DNA from: Bacteroidota bacterium
Lineage (GTDB): Bacteria > Bacteroidota > Bacteroidia > Chitinophagales > LD1
NCBI GenBank assembly: GCA_947479455.1
Contig: CANJZE010000019.1
Coordinates: 31,807 to 95,806 of the forward strand
Direction: 5' to 3'
DNA: 64,000 bases
Shown here in pieces: positions 1-9,859 of this stretch. Within the stretch, counting starts at the first letter, position 1. Every line of letters begins with the position of its first letter. The position numbers and the translations under genes are program-made. Under the pieces are notes generated by a model. That model had not been told where the DNA came from. It made no database searches and worked only from the letters and a program-made list of their open reading frames with translations.

Positions 1-2771
1 TAGGCCTGTGTTTTTGTAATGTCGGCAGAAGTTTGTAATGATTGATAGCTATGCAGAAAAGTTTTTGGCGACCAAAAATATTTCGAAGCATCGGTAGAGC
101 CATCGAGAAATGCTTTGGTATCTTTCCAAATCAAGGTGTCGTTTCCAGCATTTACAATTGGCAACTGAACAACATTGATGAATGTAGAATCGTAATTCGT
201 GCATCCGTTAATATCGGTTCCGCTTACATAATAAAACTGCGAACTATCGGGCCATGCAAAAGGATTTGAAATGTTGAGTGCGCTCAACGTGTTATCAAAA
301 TTCCATAGGTAGTTTTGCGCACCCGTTGCAAAAAGTTGCAGAGTGTCGCGCACACATACAGAGTCCTTTTGCGTAAAAGACAAAGTTGGTAATGGAAGAA
401 CCACAATCAAAATATCATCGCTTTTTGAATAACAGTAATTAGAAACCGTGAGTGTGTAAGTTGTGTTTATTGTAGGATAAAATCCCGGGCTGTAAGAATT
501 CGGATTCACTAAAAACAGATTTGGAGTCCATACATAATTCGAAGCGCCTTGACTTGTAATATTCGCGTAAACAGTATCGCCAATACAAACATTTTTTGTG
601 GCGTCAATAATCACATTGATACTCGGGTCGAGTACATAAACTGTGACCGAATCAAAAGCGAAACAACCGTTTGCATCAGTTCCCATTACTAAAAACGTTG
701 TGTTAGACAAAGGTCGCGCAACGGGGTTTTGAATGAAAGCAGAATTAAGCGAGAACGCAGGCATCCATTGATAACTAACCGCACCACTCGCATTCAGTTG
801 CACACTGTCTTTAAAATTCGCACCACTTAAACAAACCGAAGTATCAAGTCCCGCAAAAATAGTTGGTGGTGGTAAAAATGAAATGGTAATTACATCGCTT
901 GCGCTGCATTGAAAGGCATTAATAGCAGTTATGTTGTAAGTAATTGAAGTTGGCGGTACCGGAGTAGAAATCGGATTTGCCAATGTTGAATCATTCAAAT
1001 AAAGTGCAGGGCTCCATGTGTAAACAGAACCACCACTTGCATTCAACTGCACCGATTGTCCTGGACAAATAGCAGTATCGTTATTCGCCACTACAGGAAC
1101 AGGATTTACCGTTATTGATTTTGTTATCGTATCGCTGCAACCTGCCGAAGCCACAATCAAATCAACATTGAAATTTCCAACGGTGTTGTAAGTAGTTGTT
1201 GGGTTTGCTTGCGTATCACTCGCTCCATTTCCAAATTGCCATGCGTAAGATGTAATTGTTCCCGTGCTGTTATCGATAAAATTCACTGGTGAATTCACAC
1301 AAGTTTGCCCGAAATTAAAATCGGCAATTGGTGTAGAGTAAATCGTAATTGGTTTCACCATGGTATCTCTACAACCCAAATCATTTCCGCCAACGAGTGT
1401 TACGTTGTATGTGCCGGGTGTGGTAAACAAATGCGTTGGATTGCTTTGGCTCGATGTGTTTCCATCGCCAAAATTCCAGTTCCATTGATTTACATTTCCT
1501 ACTGTAGAAATACTTTGGTCAGTAAAGTTTGCAAGTACTCCGTGACAAACATTTGCTGTAGTAAAATCTGAATAATGTGTTGGATAAATGTAGACGAAAG
1601 CATAAGTGGTGTCAATGCACGCTTGCAATCCGGTGCCCTTAGTTGCAATGAGTGTTACAAAATAAGTTCCGGTATCGGGGTAATCATAAAACGGAACGGG
1701 TTGATTCGAAACATCAGTAGTAATTCCAGGTACTCCAAAATCCCAATCGTAAGTAATGGCCACGCCAACCGGTGGCGGATTGTACGAAGTGTTTTGAAAC
1801 ACTACATGCAAATTACTGCAATTGATAATGTACGTTCCTACTCCTGTACCCGGATTAATATTCGTACTCGGAATATCTGCTACCGGAATATTGCACGGTG
1901 TTACGTTGAATTGAAAATCGCGCAGGTACGTTGAAATCAAAACTCCTCCGCGGTATTCGCTTACACAAATGCCCACTACAAATTGCCCTTGCATGTTTGG
2001 TGTGCCGGTAAGAAAACCGCTGTTGGGATCAATTTGTAAAGAATTGTTTCCTAATGGATTTGACGCGCTAAATCCCCCTGCCCAATACACATCATCAAAC
2101 GGTGGACCCGGAGGATTAAGTGGCGAAGGATCGACTGTATCGCCACCTAATTTTGGTGGACAAAGAGAATACACCAACACATCGCCATCAATATCTGTTG
2201 CAGAATGGTCAAATCTTAATGGCGCGTTTAAGCAAATAAATGTTGGCGGAAACTGATTAAAATCCGGACTGCTGTTATGAAATGTATTGGTAGGTGGAAT
2301 GTATGCAGAGTATGTTCCGCCTTGTGAACCGGGCGTTAAAATATTATCAATAGAACCATTGCGGCAACAACGCACATACGCTAATGTATATCCCTGCGCA
2401 TCGCTTGGCAGAGTATAAGTGGTGGTATAAACTCCTTCTTCAACACAAACGCCACTGGTATTTGTAAGACATGGGTTGTCAATTGGAGGATCAATATTGG
2501 TTACAATGGGGGCATCTAAATCAATCGTTGCTATCATTGATCCGAAATTGTCATACAAAAAAAGGTGTCCGGTTCTTACCGTGCCATTGATGTCAGGAAG
2601 GCCGTCAAATGGAGTTTGCGAATTACAATCGCGATAAACACTGAGCTTAATGTTGTAAGTAGAAGTAGAACCAACCACATAGGTGTATGAAATAAATCCG
2701 CCAACAATGTGCGTTGCTTTTACTACAAAAACATGGGCGGCAAAAAGCGAGAATAAAATTATTTTTTTCAT
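1..2771 (-). CDS. PKD-repeat surface/adhesin-like protein, C-terminus outside window
   Basis: An open frame runs from ATG at 2771 to the window edge (about 923 codons, 3' end missing). The N-terminus is a signal peptide (MKKIILFSLFAAHVFVVKA) followed by ATHIVGG, a start seen often in large Bacteroidota exported proteins. PKD-type repeats are visible near residues 338 (YDWDFG), 427 (WNWNFGDGNTSS) and 506 (YAWQFGNGASD). They are followed by SprB-like Ig repeats in which 'D..ICPGQSVQLNASG' and 'WSPALYLND' patterns recur. By family such proteins are secreted through T9SS and end in a gliding-motility-associated or type A/B sorting domain. That end lies beyond position 1, so the sorting domain is inferred. 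No Shine-Dalgarno is seen, as usual in the phylum. Function is probably cell-surface adhesion or motility; the exact role is unknown. Confidence 0.85.
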   Translation of the reverse strand, partial: MKKIILFSLFAAHVFVVKATHIVGGFISYTYVVGSTSTYNIKLSVYRDCNSQTPFDGLPDINGTVRTGHLFLYDNFGSMIATIDLDAPIVTNIDPPIDNPCLTNTSGVCVEEGVYTTTYTLPSDAQGYTLAYVRCCRNGSIDNILTPGSQGGTYSAYIPPTNTFHNSSPDFNQFPPTFICLNAPLRFDHSATDIDGDVLVYSLCPPKLGGDTVDPSPLNPPGPPFDDVYWAGGFSASNPLGNNSLQIDPNSGFLTGTPNMQGQFVVGICVSEYRGGVLISTYLRDFQFNVTPCNIPVADIPSTNINPGTGVGTYIINCSNLHVVFQNTSYNPPPVGVAITYDWDFGVPGITTDVSNQPVPFYDYPDTGTYFVTLIATKGTGLQACIDTTYAFVYIYPTHYSDFTTANVCHGVLANFTDQSISTVGNVNQWNWNFGDGNTSSQSNPTHLFTTPGTYNVTLVGGNDLGCRDTMVKPITIYSTPIADFNFGQTCVNSPVNFIDNSTGTITSYAWQFGNGASDTQANPTTTYNTVGNFNVDLIVASAGCSDTITKSITVNPVPVVANNDTAICPGQSVQLNASGGSVYTWSPALYLNDSTLANPISTPVPPTSITYNITAINAFQCSASDVITISFLPPPTIFAGLDTSVCLSGANFKDSVQLNASGAVSYQWMPAFSLNSAFIQNPVARPLSNTTFLVMGTDANGCFAFDSVTVYVLDPSINVIIDATKNVCIGDTVYANITSQGASNYVWTPNLFLVNPNSYSPGFYPTINTTYTLTVSNYCYSKSDDILIVVLPLPTLSFTQKDSVCVRDTLQLFATGAQNYLWNFDNTLSALNISNPFAWPDSSQFYYVSGTDINGCTNYDSTFINVVQLPIVNAGNDTLIWKDTKAFLDGSTDASKYFWSPKTFLHSYQSLQTSADITKTQA

Positions 2772-2873
2772 GGTCAGGCGAAAAGGAGGACGAAGATAAT
2801 TTTTAATTGATTTCTCTATGTAAAACGCTTTCTCTCTTCGTTTCGTTGTATGCGGCCAAAAAGAAAGTGGTTT

Positions 2874-4841
2874 TTATTTAAAAGAAAGTGCATCAGCCTG
2901 CAGCATCATTTGTTGCCGCGCGTTGTTAGATAAATACCAACCCAATGGAAAAATTTTGTTTTCGCCTACGTTTAATTCCACGCGCTCGTAACTTATTTCA
3001 CCGGTTAGTTCTCCTATGCGCGCAGCCATGTTTTCATTAGATATAGCTCTTCGCAACCACGAATTATAAAAGCCAACAACAGGAGCCGCCTCGTAATTAA
3101 AACCAAGTGCGGGTGCGGTGTCGGGTTTTGCGCAATTGATAATGCCTATAATTTTTATGTGAATAGGAATTCCTTTGTTGCGTGCTGTGCTCACCATCAT
3201 TTGCGAAAGTTGCAAACAAGTTTCAATTCCCGTGTTATCAAAATAGCCGCCATCCACCAAATGCCCGAAAGGTTTTCCATCGGTGTCCATCATTAACGCT
3301 GGCGGTGTAACCATAGGAAACCGCGAAGCGCAAGAAACTGCCGTCTTCAACAAAACAGATTTTTGAATTCTGGTTTCTACATCCAGCACATCTTTAAAAT
3401 ACTTTGGGCTCAATTGTAAATTGCTGATGATAGACTTGCGGCCGGTTTCAACGTGTGTGCAATTAAAAAACAGCGATGGAATTTTGTTTGGTGCGCTATA
3501 CAAACTATCCACGCCTTCGTTCAGTAAGGAGCTTTGAGTCACCTCTTCAAAACTTTTTGCGAAACCATCTTCTAAGTATCTGCCGCGATCAAACTTCCCA
3601 ATCACAAAAGGTAGAAACTTTTGCAAGGCATCGGGCAATACCATACCCGTGGTAAGTGGCGAAAGAAAATCGGCTCCGCAAATAGTATCTAACTGCATTT
3701 TCATTTTCCTGAAATCATCGGCATTCAATGCCTTCCCGGTTTTATGCTCTAGGGTGTGACACGCGAGTGCGTTAAAAAACATAATGCCTACCGCACCGCC
3801 CGATGCACCGCTAAGCGCAAACGTGTGTTGAAAGCTTCCAGGATTTTTTTCGTAGTACTTACACAAAACCACTGCCGCCCAATAAGCGGCTCTGCTGCCG
3901 CCACCTTCAGCTGCTACTAAAATTATTTTTACCGGTTCTTGTTTTTGAGTTGAATCTTTAAGTGTGATTGGCTTCAAATTCTCTAGCCATTTTCCAAAGT
4001 AAACCACATCGGTATTTTGTGTAGAAGAAACGCGTTTTACATTTTCTACTGCCCGCAATTCGTGATTGTTGTTAGTGAAAGAAAAAATAACGGGCACTAA
4101 AAGTATCAATGGCAAAACCGGAAAACCAAGTTTGTTGCTGATAAGATTTATAGCCATTCCCCAGAACGTAACGAAGAATAACGAGCAAAGAATAACGGCC
4201 GCGGGGCCAAACGCAACAGAAATATTGATGAGTGTTTTTGGTGAAACAATGGAAAGCACAACACCAACAAGAAACGCGAGCAGAATAACAATCAATTCAA
4301 CGCGCAACCATTTATCAAATGAAAAATACGTGCTCATTTCAACAGCAGACACACCAAACAAACCTTCTTGCTTTTTTTCGAGCCGCTGAATTTTTTTGTG
4401 CTGATAAAAAGCCAGCGCAAACCCAACAACAAATGCAAGAACAAAATATCTTATGAGCACAACTGTAGCGTTCGGAAAATTACACAGGTGATAAACATAC
4501 CAGTGATTGAAACCAAAAAGCAAAATAGATAACGTGGCGAGGCCTACAGGAAGCAAAACATAGTGTTTGCGCACATTGTCTTTGTTGCATCCGCCTATTT
4601 CTGAAAAAATTAAAACAAGTGTGGTGGTTTGCCACAACAACAAACTCCAAAGCAAAAGGAAAACAAAATACATAGCTGCATTTTGATTAAAACTATCGCC
4701 TTTAAAGCTGACATAAAAATCTTGCGATTGATCGGGCAGTAAAAACGAAAGCCATCCACAACAGATTATTAGTAATGCTACACGAATAGATTGCACGACT
4801 GTCCATATTTCGCGCATTGTTTTTAAGATAGGTGAGTTCAT
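2874..4841 (-). CDS. Membrane patatin-like phospholipase
   Basis: A 655-residue protein if started at ATG 4841, which lies 22 nt after the stop of the upstream phosphoesterase gene. An open frame extends upstream to 4961 but would overlap that gene. The N-terminal ~270 residues hold several hydrophobic membrane segments. The C-terminal half carries the patatin signature: an oxyanion-type glycine motif (EGGGSRAAYW, ~310), the nucleophile elbow GASGG (Ser ~346), and DGG of the Ser-Asp dyad (~528, VDGGYFDNTG). By family it should be a serine acyl hydrolase acting on phospholipids; the substrate is unknown. It is co-oriented with the broken phosphoesterase gene, so the pair may have been an operon acting on membrane lipids. 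The catalytic dyad is complete here. Confidence 0.85.
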   Translation of the reverse strand: MNSPILKTMREIWTVVQSIRVALLIICCGWLSFLLPDQSQDFYVSFKGDSFNQNAAMYFVFLLLWSLLLWQTTTLVLIFSEIGGCNKDNVRKHYVLLPVGLATLSILLFGFNHWYVYHLCNFPNATVVLIRYFVLAFVVGFALAFYQHKKIQRLEKKQEGLFGVSAVEMSTYFSFDKWLRVELIVILLAFLVGVVLSIVSPKTLINISVAFGPAAVILCSLFFVTFWGMAINLISNKLGFPVLPLILLVPVIFSFTNNNHELRAVENVKRVSSTQNTDVVYFGKWLENLKPITLKDSTQKQEPVKIILVAAEGGGSRAAYWAAVVLCKYYEKNPGSFQHTFALSGASGGAVGIMFFNALACHTLEHKTGKALNADDFRKMKMQLDTICGADFLSPLTTGMVLPDALQKFLPFVIGKFDRGRYLEDGFAKSFEEVTQSSLLNEGVDSLYSAPNKIPSLFFNCTHVETGRKSIISNLQLSPKYFKDVLDVETRIQKSVLLKTAVSCASRFPMVTPPALMMDTDGKPFGHLVDGGYFDNTGIETCLQLSQMMVSTARNKGIPIHIKIIGIINCAKPDTAPALGFNYEAAPVVGFYNSWLRRAISNENMAARIGELTGEISYERVELNVGENKIFPLGWYLSNNARQQMMLQADALSFK

Positions 4842-4863
4842 GTTTTGTTTATTTGAATTCGTT

Positions 4864-6723
4864 CTATGTCCAACTATTGTTTTTAAAAACGTGCGAAGCA
4901 ACTTCTTCAAATTGCAAAGCCGTTTTGTGAGGAACCAAATCGGAAACTGTTTTATCTGCACTTGTTTTATCGCGCCAGCTCTTGGCTACTTTTTTTATGC
5001 GCACCACATAAACGGTCAATTCATCTTTCGTAATTTTTACGCGCAGCAGGTTCTTATAGTCCTGCACGCGCAACGAACTGAATGCTTCGTTATCATGAAC
5101 TTTAAACCCAAGATTAGCAATGATGAAATAAACACCCATTACAAAACTGCTTACCAAAAAACCAACAGCAAAAATTACCGCGAAAGCGCTAATACGAAAA
5201 CTTGGAGCAAGCATTTTATTTGTGTCATCAGAAAAAAAACAATGTGCAATGCAGTGGATAGATAGCCCAATCAATGTGCACATAAGAATAAATTGAACAA
5301 GCAAATGAGTTACACCTAAACCTATCATCAGGTTCGGTCGTTTTTTATCGAGTGTGGCAACCACAAAAAATATGGTTACAAAAAACAGCGAAAAAACTAA
5401 AGCCACCGGATTTGCAAGCACCTCCTTTGCTACTTCCCACGTTACACCAGCGAGTGGCATTTTCGCAAGATGCGATGAAAATGAAACGATTGGATTGTAC
5501 GCGACATCATTGACAATGCTATAGTTTTCTACACTCAAAAAAACGGCTGCATACAAAAAGCCAAACAAAGCAGAGAGCGATAACGATTGAAATCCGAACA
5601 ACAAGTTTTTCCAGGTCATTTGCTTCGATTTTTCTTTTGCCGGGTAACATTCCAGGAAAGTAAAATCCCATTTTATCTTACTCTTAAAACTTCTGCCCTC
5701 ATCCTTTATCTTTTCCGGAAACTCATATTGCAAAGCATTTCCGCTAGAAGAGGTTTTGTCATGCAAATTATGTGTAGGATGCAAGAACGCTCCGCCTCCT
5801 CCTGCCGTTACAAAAAGTGTTTCCCATTCTTTTTGCGTTTCCGGCTTATCAATGTTAGCCGTGTAACTAGCATTCGCTTTATAGGCAGCATAATGGTGGC
5901 TATCCCCGGTAAGCACCAAAATCAACTTCGCGTTTTTTTGTTCTTCCTCTTTCGTAACGCCTTCTTGATAAATTATTCTGCGAATAAAATAATCGAGCGT
6001 TCTAAACTGAGTTGCCTTTGCGTTTTCGGTGCATTGATACCAGGTAGGTTCTGCCGTACACAAAACAATTTTTGAATCGGGTGCCATTTTTTTCATCACC
6101 CCCTCAAAGTACTGCAATTGCAAATCATCAATAGCCCCTTCTAATTAAATGTCAATTCCGAAAATCCAGATATTGTGGGGCAGGGTAACCGCAAAATAAC
6201 TTCGTTCCTGTGCTGTTTGCCAGCCTCCAATTTTTCTACGCTGGCAAAATATTTTTAAAAATTTATTCAAGCCATCATACCAATCGTGGTTGCCCGGAAT
6301 TGCAAACAGTTTTGGTGCATCGGCTTGAGCGTTTCTTGGAAACGCGGCTTCAAAAACATTTTTAAACCTACGGTCATATTCATCTACACCGGGTGTTGGA
6401 TACACCTGGTCACCACCTAAAATCAACGCATCGGCTACTTTCCAATTGTTATGCGCGGTAGAAATTATTTCGGGATTGGCTAAGCAATACGCTACTGAAT
6501 ATGTAGCATCAAAACCATCACCGCTATCGGCTGCATAATCAACCCATACTTCTTCCTTGGCTTCACCCACCGGTGTAGGTTCCGGAATTGCGGTGTGCGA
6601 ATAGGTTTCTCTTTTATCAGAGTAGGTGGCAAAAATTTCGGAGAGTGTGGAGCGCAAAGTGGTATCGGCTAATTGTGTGGGGTCGTACCAATTTACAGGT
6701 GCCGCTCTTTCTATTTTTTTCAT
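4864..6723 (-). pseudogene. Membrane metallophosphoesterase interrupted by an in-frame TAA
   Basis: From ATG 6723 to stop 4864 there is one frame of 619 codons with a single internal TAA (6145-6147, codon 193). Before it are the calcineurin-like motifs GGDQVYP (~103) and GNHDWYDG (~143). After it come the histidine motif GDSHHY (~269), GGGGAFLHPTH and several membrane segments. Around the stop the frame reads WIFGIDI-stop-LEGAIDD, where homologues usually have a polar residue such as Gln, so CAA to TAA is the simplest event. The 192-residue product lacks the late metal-binding histidines and should be inactive. The downstream half has only weak internal starts such as TTG 6123. It could be a true pseudogene, a sequencing error, or (less likely) a readthrough gene. 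Six residue-level motifs in one frame make the original function clear. Confidence 0.85.
6145..6147 (-). other. Premature in-frame TAA stop codon
   Basis: The minus-strand codon TAA lies between ATT (Ile) and TTA (Leu), and the reading frame is otherwise continuous on both sides. Changing T to C would give CAA (Gln). The following base is T, a context that favours efficient termination, so natural readthrough is not suggested. Confidence 0.9.
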
Positions 6724-6808
6724 TTTTTAGTTGGTTCTGGTTCAAAAAAATTCTTCATACATGCGTGAAAAGTAAAATTCTATTTTCACTCGCTCAAAAA
6801 AATTTCAC

Positions 6809-9800
6809 ATGCGCAAATTCCTATCCAGCATTTATCTGTTGTCTATTGTTTATTGTCTCTCGTCTCAAGAAACAACTTTCAAAACCAACGGACCCGATGA
6901 TTATCGCGAAGGTAAACATGCGTTTACTAACGCAACCATCTATATTTCGTACAATCAAAAAATAGATAGTGCAACACTTTACATTGAAAATGGAAAGGTG
7001 TTGGCTGTTACTCCCTCCCCTTCGGGGAGGGCTGGGGAGGGGCTGGGGGCTGGTTTTATCGTTCATGAAATGCAAGGCAAATTCATCTACCCAAGTTTCA
7101 TTGATATTTTTTCTGATTACGGAATGCCAGATGTTCCTAAACCAAAAAATTCTGAAGACCCTCAATTAGAATCAAACATCAAAGGCGCTTATGGATGGAA
7201 TCAAGCCATTCACACCGATTTTCATGCCGATAGAAACTTTACAGTGAATGATGGCAAGGCAGATGAATTGCGCAAAATTGGTTTCGGTGCCGTTCTTACT
7301 AACAAGAAAGACGGCATCGCACGCGGCACAGGTGCGGTGGTAACACTTAATAACGACAAAGAAAATTTTGTACTAGTGAAGCCTGATGCTTCTGCAAATT
7401 ATTCTTTCAATAAAGGAAGTTCAACGCAAGATTATCCAAGTTCGTTGATGGGAAGTATCGCGCTCATTCGTCAAACGTATTACGATGCACAGTGGTATAA
7501 GACTTCTATTGATAAAAAAGAGTTCAACATTAATTTGCAAGAGTGGAATTTGGAACAAACTATTCCACAAATTTTTGATGCCGGTGGCGATTGGCAAAAA
7601 GTTTTGCGTGCCGATAAAGTAGGCGATGAGTTTTCGGTTCAATACATCATTAAAGCAAAGGGTGATGAATACAAGCGCGTTGATGAAATAAAAAAGAGCA
7701 ATGCAAAAATTATCACGTCATTAAATTTTCCGAAAGCATTTGATGTTGAAGACCCTTATAAGGCTAACTGGGTTTCGCTGGAGGATATGAAGCATTGGGA
7801 ATTGGCACCAACGAATTGCGCAGCATTGGCAAAAGCCGCGATTGATTTTTCGATCACTACTTCTGATTTAGAAAAGAAAGATGACTTCCTTGGTAACCTT
7901 CGCAAAGCGGTGAAATATGGTTTGGATTCTTCCCTCGCGTTGAAGGCGCTCACTTACAATCCTGCATCGTTTATAAATGTGTACGACAAAGTTGGTTCGC
8001 TTGAAGCAGGAAAGCTGGCGAACTTTTTTATTACATCGAAACCATTGTTTGATGAAAAATGCGATCTGAACGAAAACTGGATTCAGGGAACGCGCTATGA
8101 GATAAAAGCATTTGACCAGAAAGATATTCGTGGAGAATATGCTTTAACGGTTGGCAACAACAAATACAAACTAAAATTAAACGGAGAGGCGTCCTCGTCT
8201 AAAGCACAGATTATTTTAAGCGACACAAATAAATTAGACGCGAAGCTTTCTTACAAAAGCAACGATATCTCTCTTTCTTTTTCTGCTGATAAAAAAGCAG
8301 AACAAAGCAAAATTCGTTTAACCGGAACGATTGACTACAACACAAAATCGTGGAGCGGTAATGGTCAGCTTGCTAATGGCGATTGGATAACATGGAGTGC
8401 CACACAAACCAAAGGACCGGAGGCAGATACCACAAAACCTAAAAAAGATTCAGTTGATGTAACGAAGAATTTGGGCAAAGTAATTTTCCCTTTCCTGGCT
8501 TACGGCAATGAGCAAATTCCAACACAAGAAAACTTCTTGATCAAAAACGGAACCGTTTGGACCAACGAGACAGAACATGTTTTGGCAAACACAGATGTAA
8601 TCATTCGTGCAGGTAAAACTTCTTCTATTGGAAAAAATTTAGCCTGTGCCGATTGCAAAACAATTGACGCCACCAATAAATTTGTTACCGCTGGAATTAT
8701 TGATGAGCACAATCACATCGCCATTCAAGAAGGTGTGAACGAAGGTACCGAAGCGAGCAGCGCAGAGGTTCGCATTAGCGATGTGGTGAGTTGCGATGAC
8801 ATTAATATTTACAGGCAGCTTGCCGGTGGAGTTATTGGCGCGCAGTTGTTGCACGGTTCTGCAAATCCTATTGGCGGACAAAGTGCGTTGGTGAAATTTC
8901 GTTGGGGATATACACCGGAGAAAATGAAAATTGAGGGAGCCGATGGCTTCATCAAGTTTGCTCTTGGTGAAAATGTAAAGCAATCTAATTGGGGCGACCA
9001 CAATCGTATTCGTTATCCGCAAACGCGCATGGGTGTTGAGCAGACTTATTATAATTATTTTACCAAAGCAAAAGAATATCAGAAACAGTGGGGTACTTAC
9101 AACGCAGCAAAAGTCAAAGGTGTTTCACCGCGAAAAGATATTGAGCTGGATGCGATCTCTGAAATTCTGAACAAGAAAAGATTTATCACTTGTCACAGTT
9201 ATGTGCAGAGTGAAATAAATATGCTGATGCACGTGGCTGATTCATTCAACTTTAAAGTGAACACGTTCACGCATATTTTGGAAGGTTATAAAGTAGCGGA
9301 TAAAATGAAGGCGCACGGAGTGAACGCCTCAACCTTTGCTGACTGGTGGGCTTACAAGTATGAAGTGATTGATGCTATTCCGTACAACGCGGCAATTCTT
9401 ACAAAAGTTGGAATCAACACCGCTGTAAATTCTGACGATGCAGAAATGGCGCGCAGATTAAATCAGGAAGCAGCGAAGTCAATTAAGTATGGCGGACTTA
9501 CCGAAGAACAAGCATGGAAAATGGTTACACTTAATCCTGCCAAGATGCTTCACCTCGATAAACAAACCGGTTCAATAAAAGTTGGAAAAGATGCAGACGT
9601 TGTAATATGGAGCGCGAACCCGCTTTCTGTTTATGCTAAAGCAGAAAAAACTTTTGTAGATGGAATTTTATTCTTCGACATTGGACGTGATGCACAGAAA
9701 CGCGATGAAATCCGCAAAGAACGCGCACGTTTAATTCAGAAAATGCTCGATGATAAAAAAGGCGGAGGCGGCACACAAGAGCCTTCACCTAAAGGCAACA

Positions 9801-9841
9801 AAGAATATTCGTGTGGTGACTTTGAAGAACACAATCATTAA
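6809..9841 (+). CDS. Large secreted amidohydrolase-family protein (imidazolonepropionase-like)
   Basis: 1010 residues with signal peptide MRKFLSSIYLLSIVYCLSS. The N-terminal half (to ~450) resembles a degenerate amidohydrolase: 'GKFIYPSFIDIFSDYG' sits where a catalytic protein has HxH. The C-terminal half is an apparently active metal-dependent hydrolase, with IIDEHNHIA (HxH ~635), a Cys-His pair TCHSY (~793), THILEGY (~821) and the metal-binding Asp region NSDDAE (~873), then 'GSIKVGKDADVVIW'. The substrate is unknown; family members cleave cyclic amides or dipeptides. The next gene, 18 nt downstream, is a related protein, so the two are probably co-transcribed and may form a complex. A GC-rich palindromic repeat at 7011-7042 has been inserted in frame, giving a 14-residue Gly/Pro/Ser stretch near residue 70. 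Confidence 0.85.
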   Translation: MRKFLSSIYLLSIVYCLSSQETTFKTNGPDDYREGKHAFTNATIYISYNQKIDSATLYIENGKVLAVTPSPSGRAGEGLGAGFIVHEMQGKFIYPSFIDIFSDYGMPDVPKPKNSEDPQLESNIKGAYGWNQAIHTDFHADRNFTVNDGKADELRKIGFGAVLTNKKDGIARGTGAVVTLNNDKENFVLVKPDASANYSFNKGSSTQDYPSSLMGSIALIRQTYYDAQWYKTSIDKKEFNINLQEWNLEQTIPQIFDAGGDWQKVLRADKVGDEFSVQYIIKAKGDEYKRVDEIKKSNAKIITSLNFPKAFDVEDPYKANWVSLEDMKHWELAPTNCAALAKAAIDFSITTSDLEKKDDFLGNLRKAVKYGLDSSLALKALTYNPASFINVYDKVGSLEAGKLANFFITSKPLFDEKCDLNENWIQGTRYEIKAFDQKDIRGEYALTVGNNKYKLKLNGEASSSKAQIILSDTNKLDAKLSYKSNDISLSFSADKKAEQSKIRLTGTIDYNTKSWSGNGQLANGDWITWSATQTKGPEADTTKPKKDSVDVTKNLGKVIFPFLAYGNEQIPTQENFLIKNGTVWTNETEHVLANTDVIIRAGKTSSIGKNLACADCKTIDATNKFVTAGIIDEHNHIAIQEGVNEGTEASSAEVRISDVVSCDDINIYRQLAGGVIGAQLLHGSANPIGGQSALVKFRWGYTPEKMKIEGADGFIKFALGENVKQSNWGDHNRIRYPQTRMGVEQTYYNYFTKAKEYQKQWGTYNAAKVKGVSPRKDIELDAISEILNKKRFITCHSYVQSEINMLMHVADSFNFKVNTFTHILEGYKVADKMKAHGVNASTFADWWAYKYEVIDAIPYNAAILTKVGINTAVNSDDAEMARRLNQEAAKSIKYGGLTEEQAWKMVTLNPAKMLHLDKQTGSIKVGKDADVVIWSANPLSVYAKAEKTFVDGILFFDIGRDAQKRDEIRKERARLIQKMLDDKKGGGGTQEPSPKGNKEYSCGDFEEHNH
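7011..7042 (+). repeat. GC-rich palindromic repeat inside a coding sequence
   Basis: The sequence CCCTCCCC-TTC-GGGGAGGG (7013-7031) is a near-perfect hairpin followed by a GGGGAGGGG block, in an otherwise AT-rich gene. It is translated in frame as SPSGRAGEG within a surface loop. Its composition and structure fit the dispersed 'cccttcgggg' elements common in Bacteroidota intergenic DNA; related blocks occur at 56660-56682 and 61113-61196. Confidence 0.75.
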
Positions 9842-9859
9842 AAATTTAAAAACTCTTTT

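Noticed and set aside
1305..2256. Plus-strand open frames (88-119 residues) within the first 2.7 kb
   Set aside because: They lie opposite the continuous PKD-repeat protein frame on the minus strand, which has a signal peptide and domain motifs.
4066..4389. Plus-strand frame inside the patatin gene, and similar shadows in mnmG, mfd, PBP and the BNR genes
   Set aside because: Each is opposite to or in another frame of a gene with clear family motifs; no independent support.
6145..6147. Reassignment of TAA to Gln as an explanation of the split phosphoesterase
   Set aside because: Many intact genes such as mnmG end in TAA and no suppressor tRNA was seen; a mutation or error is simpler.
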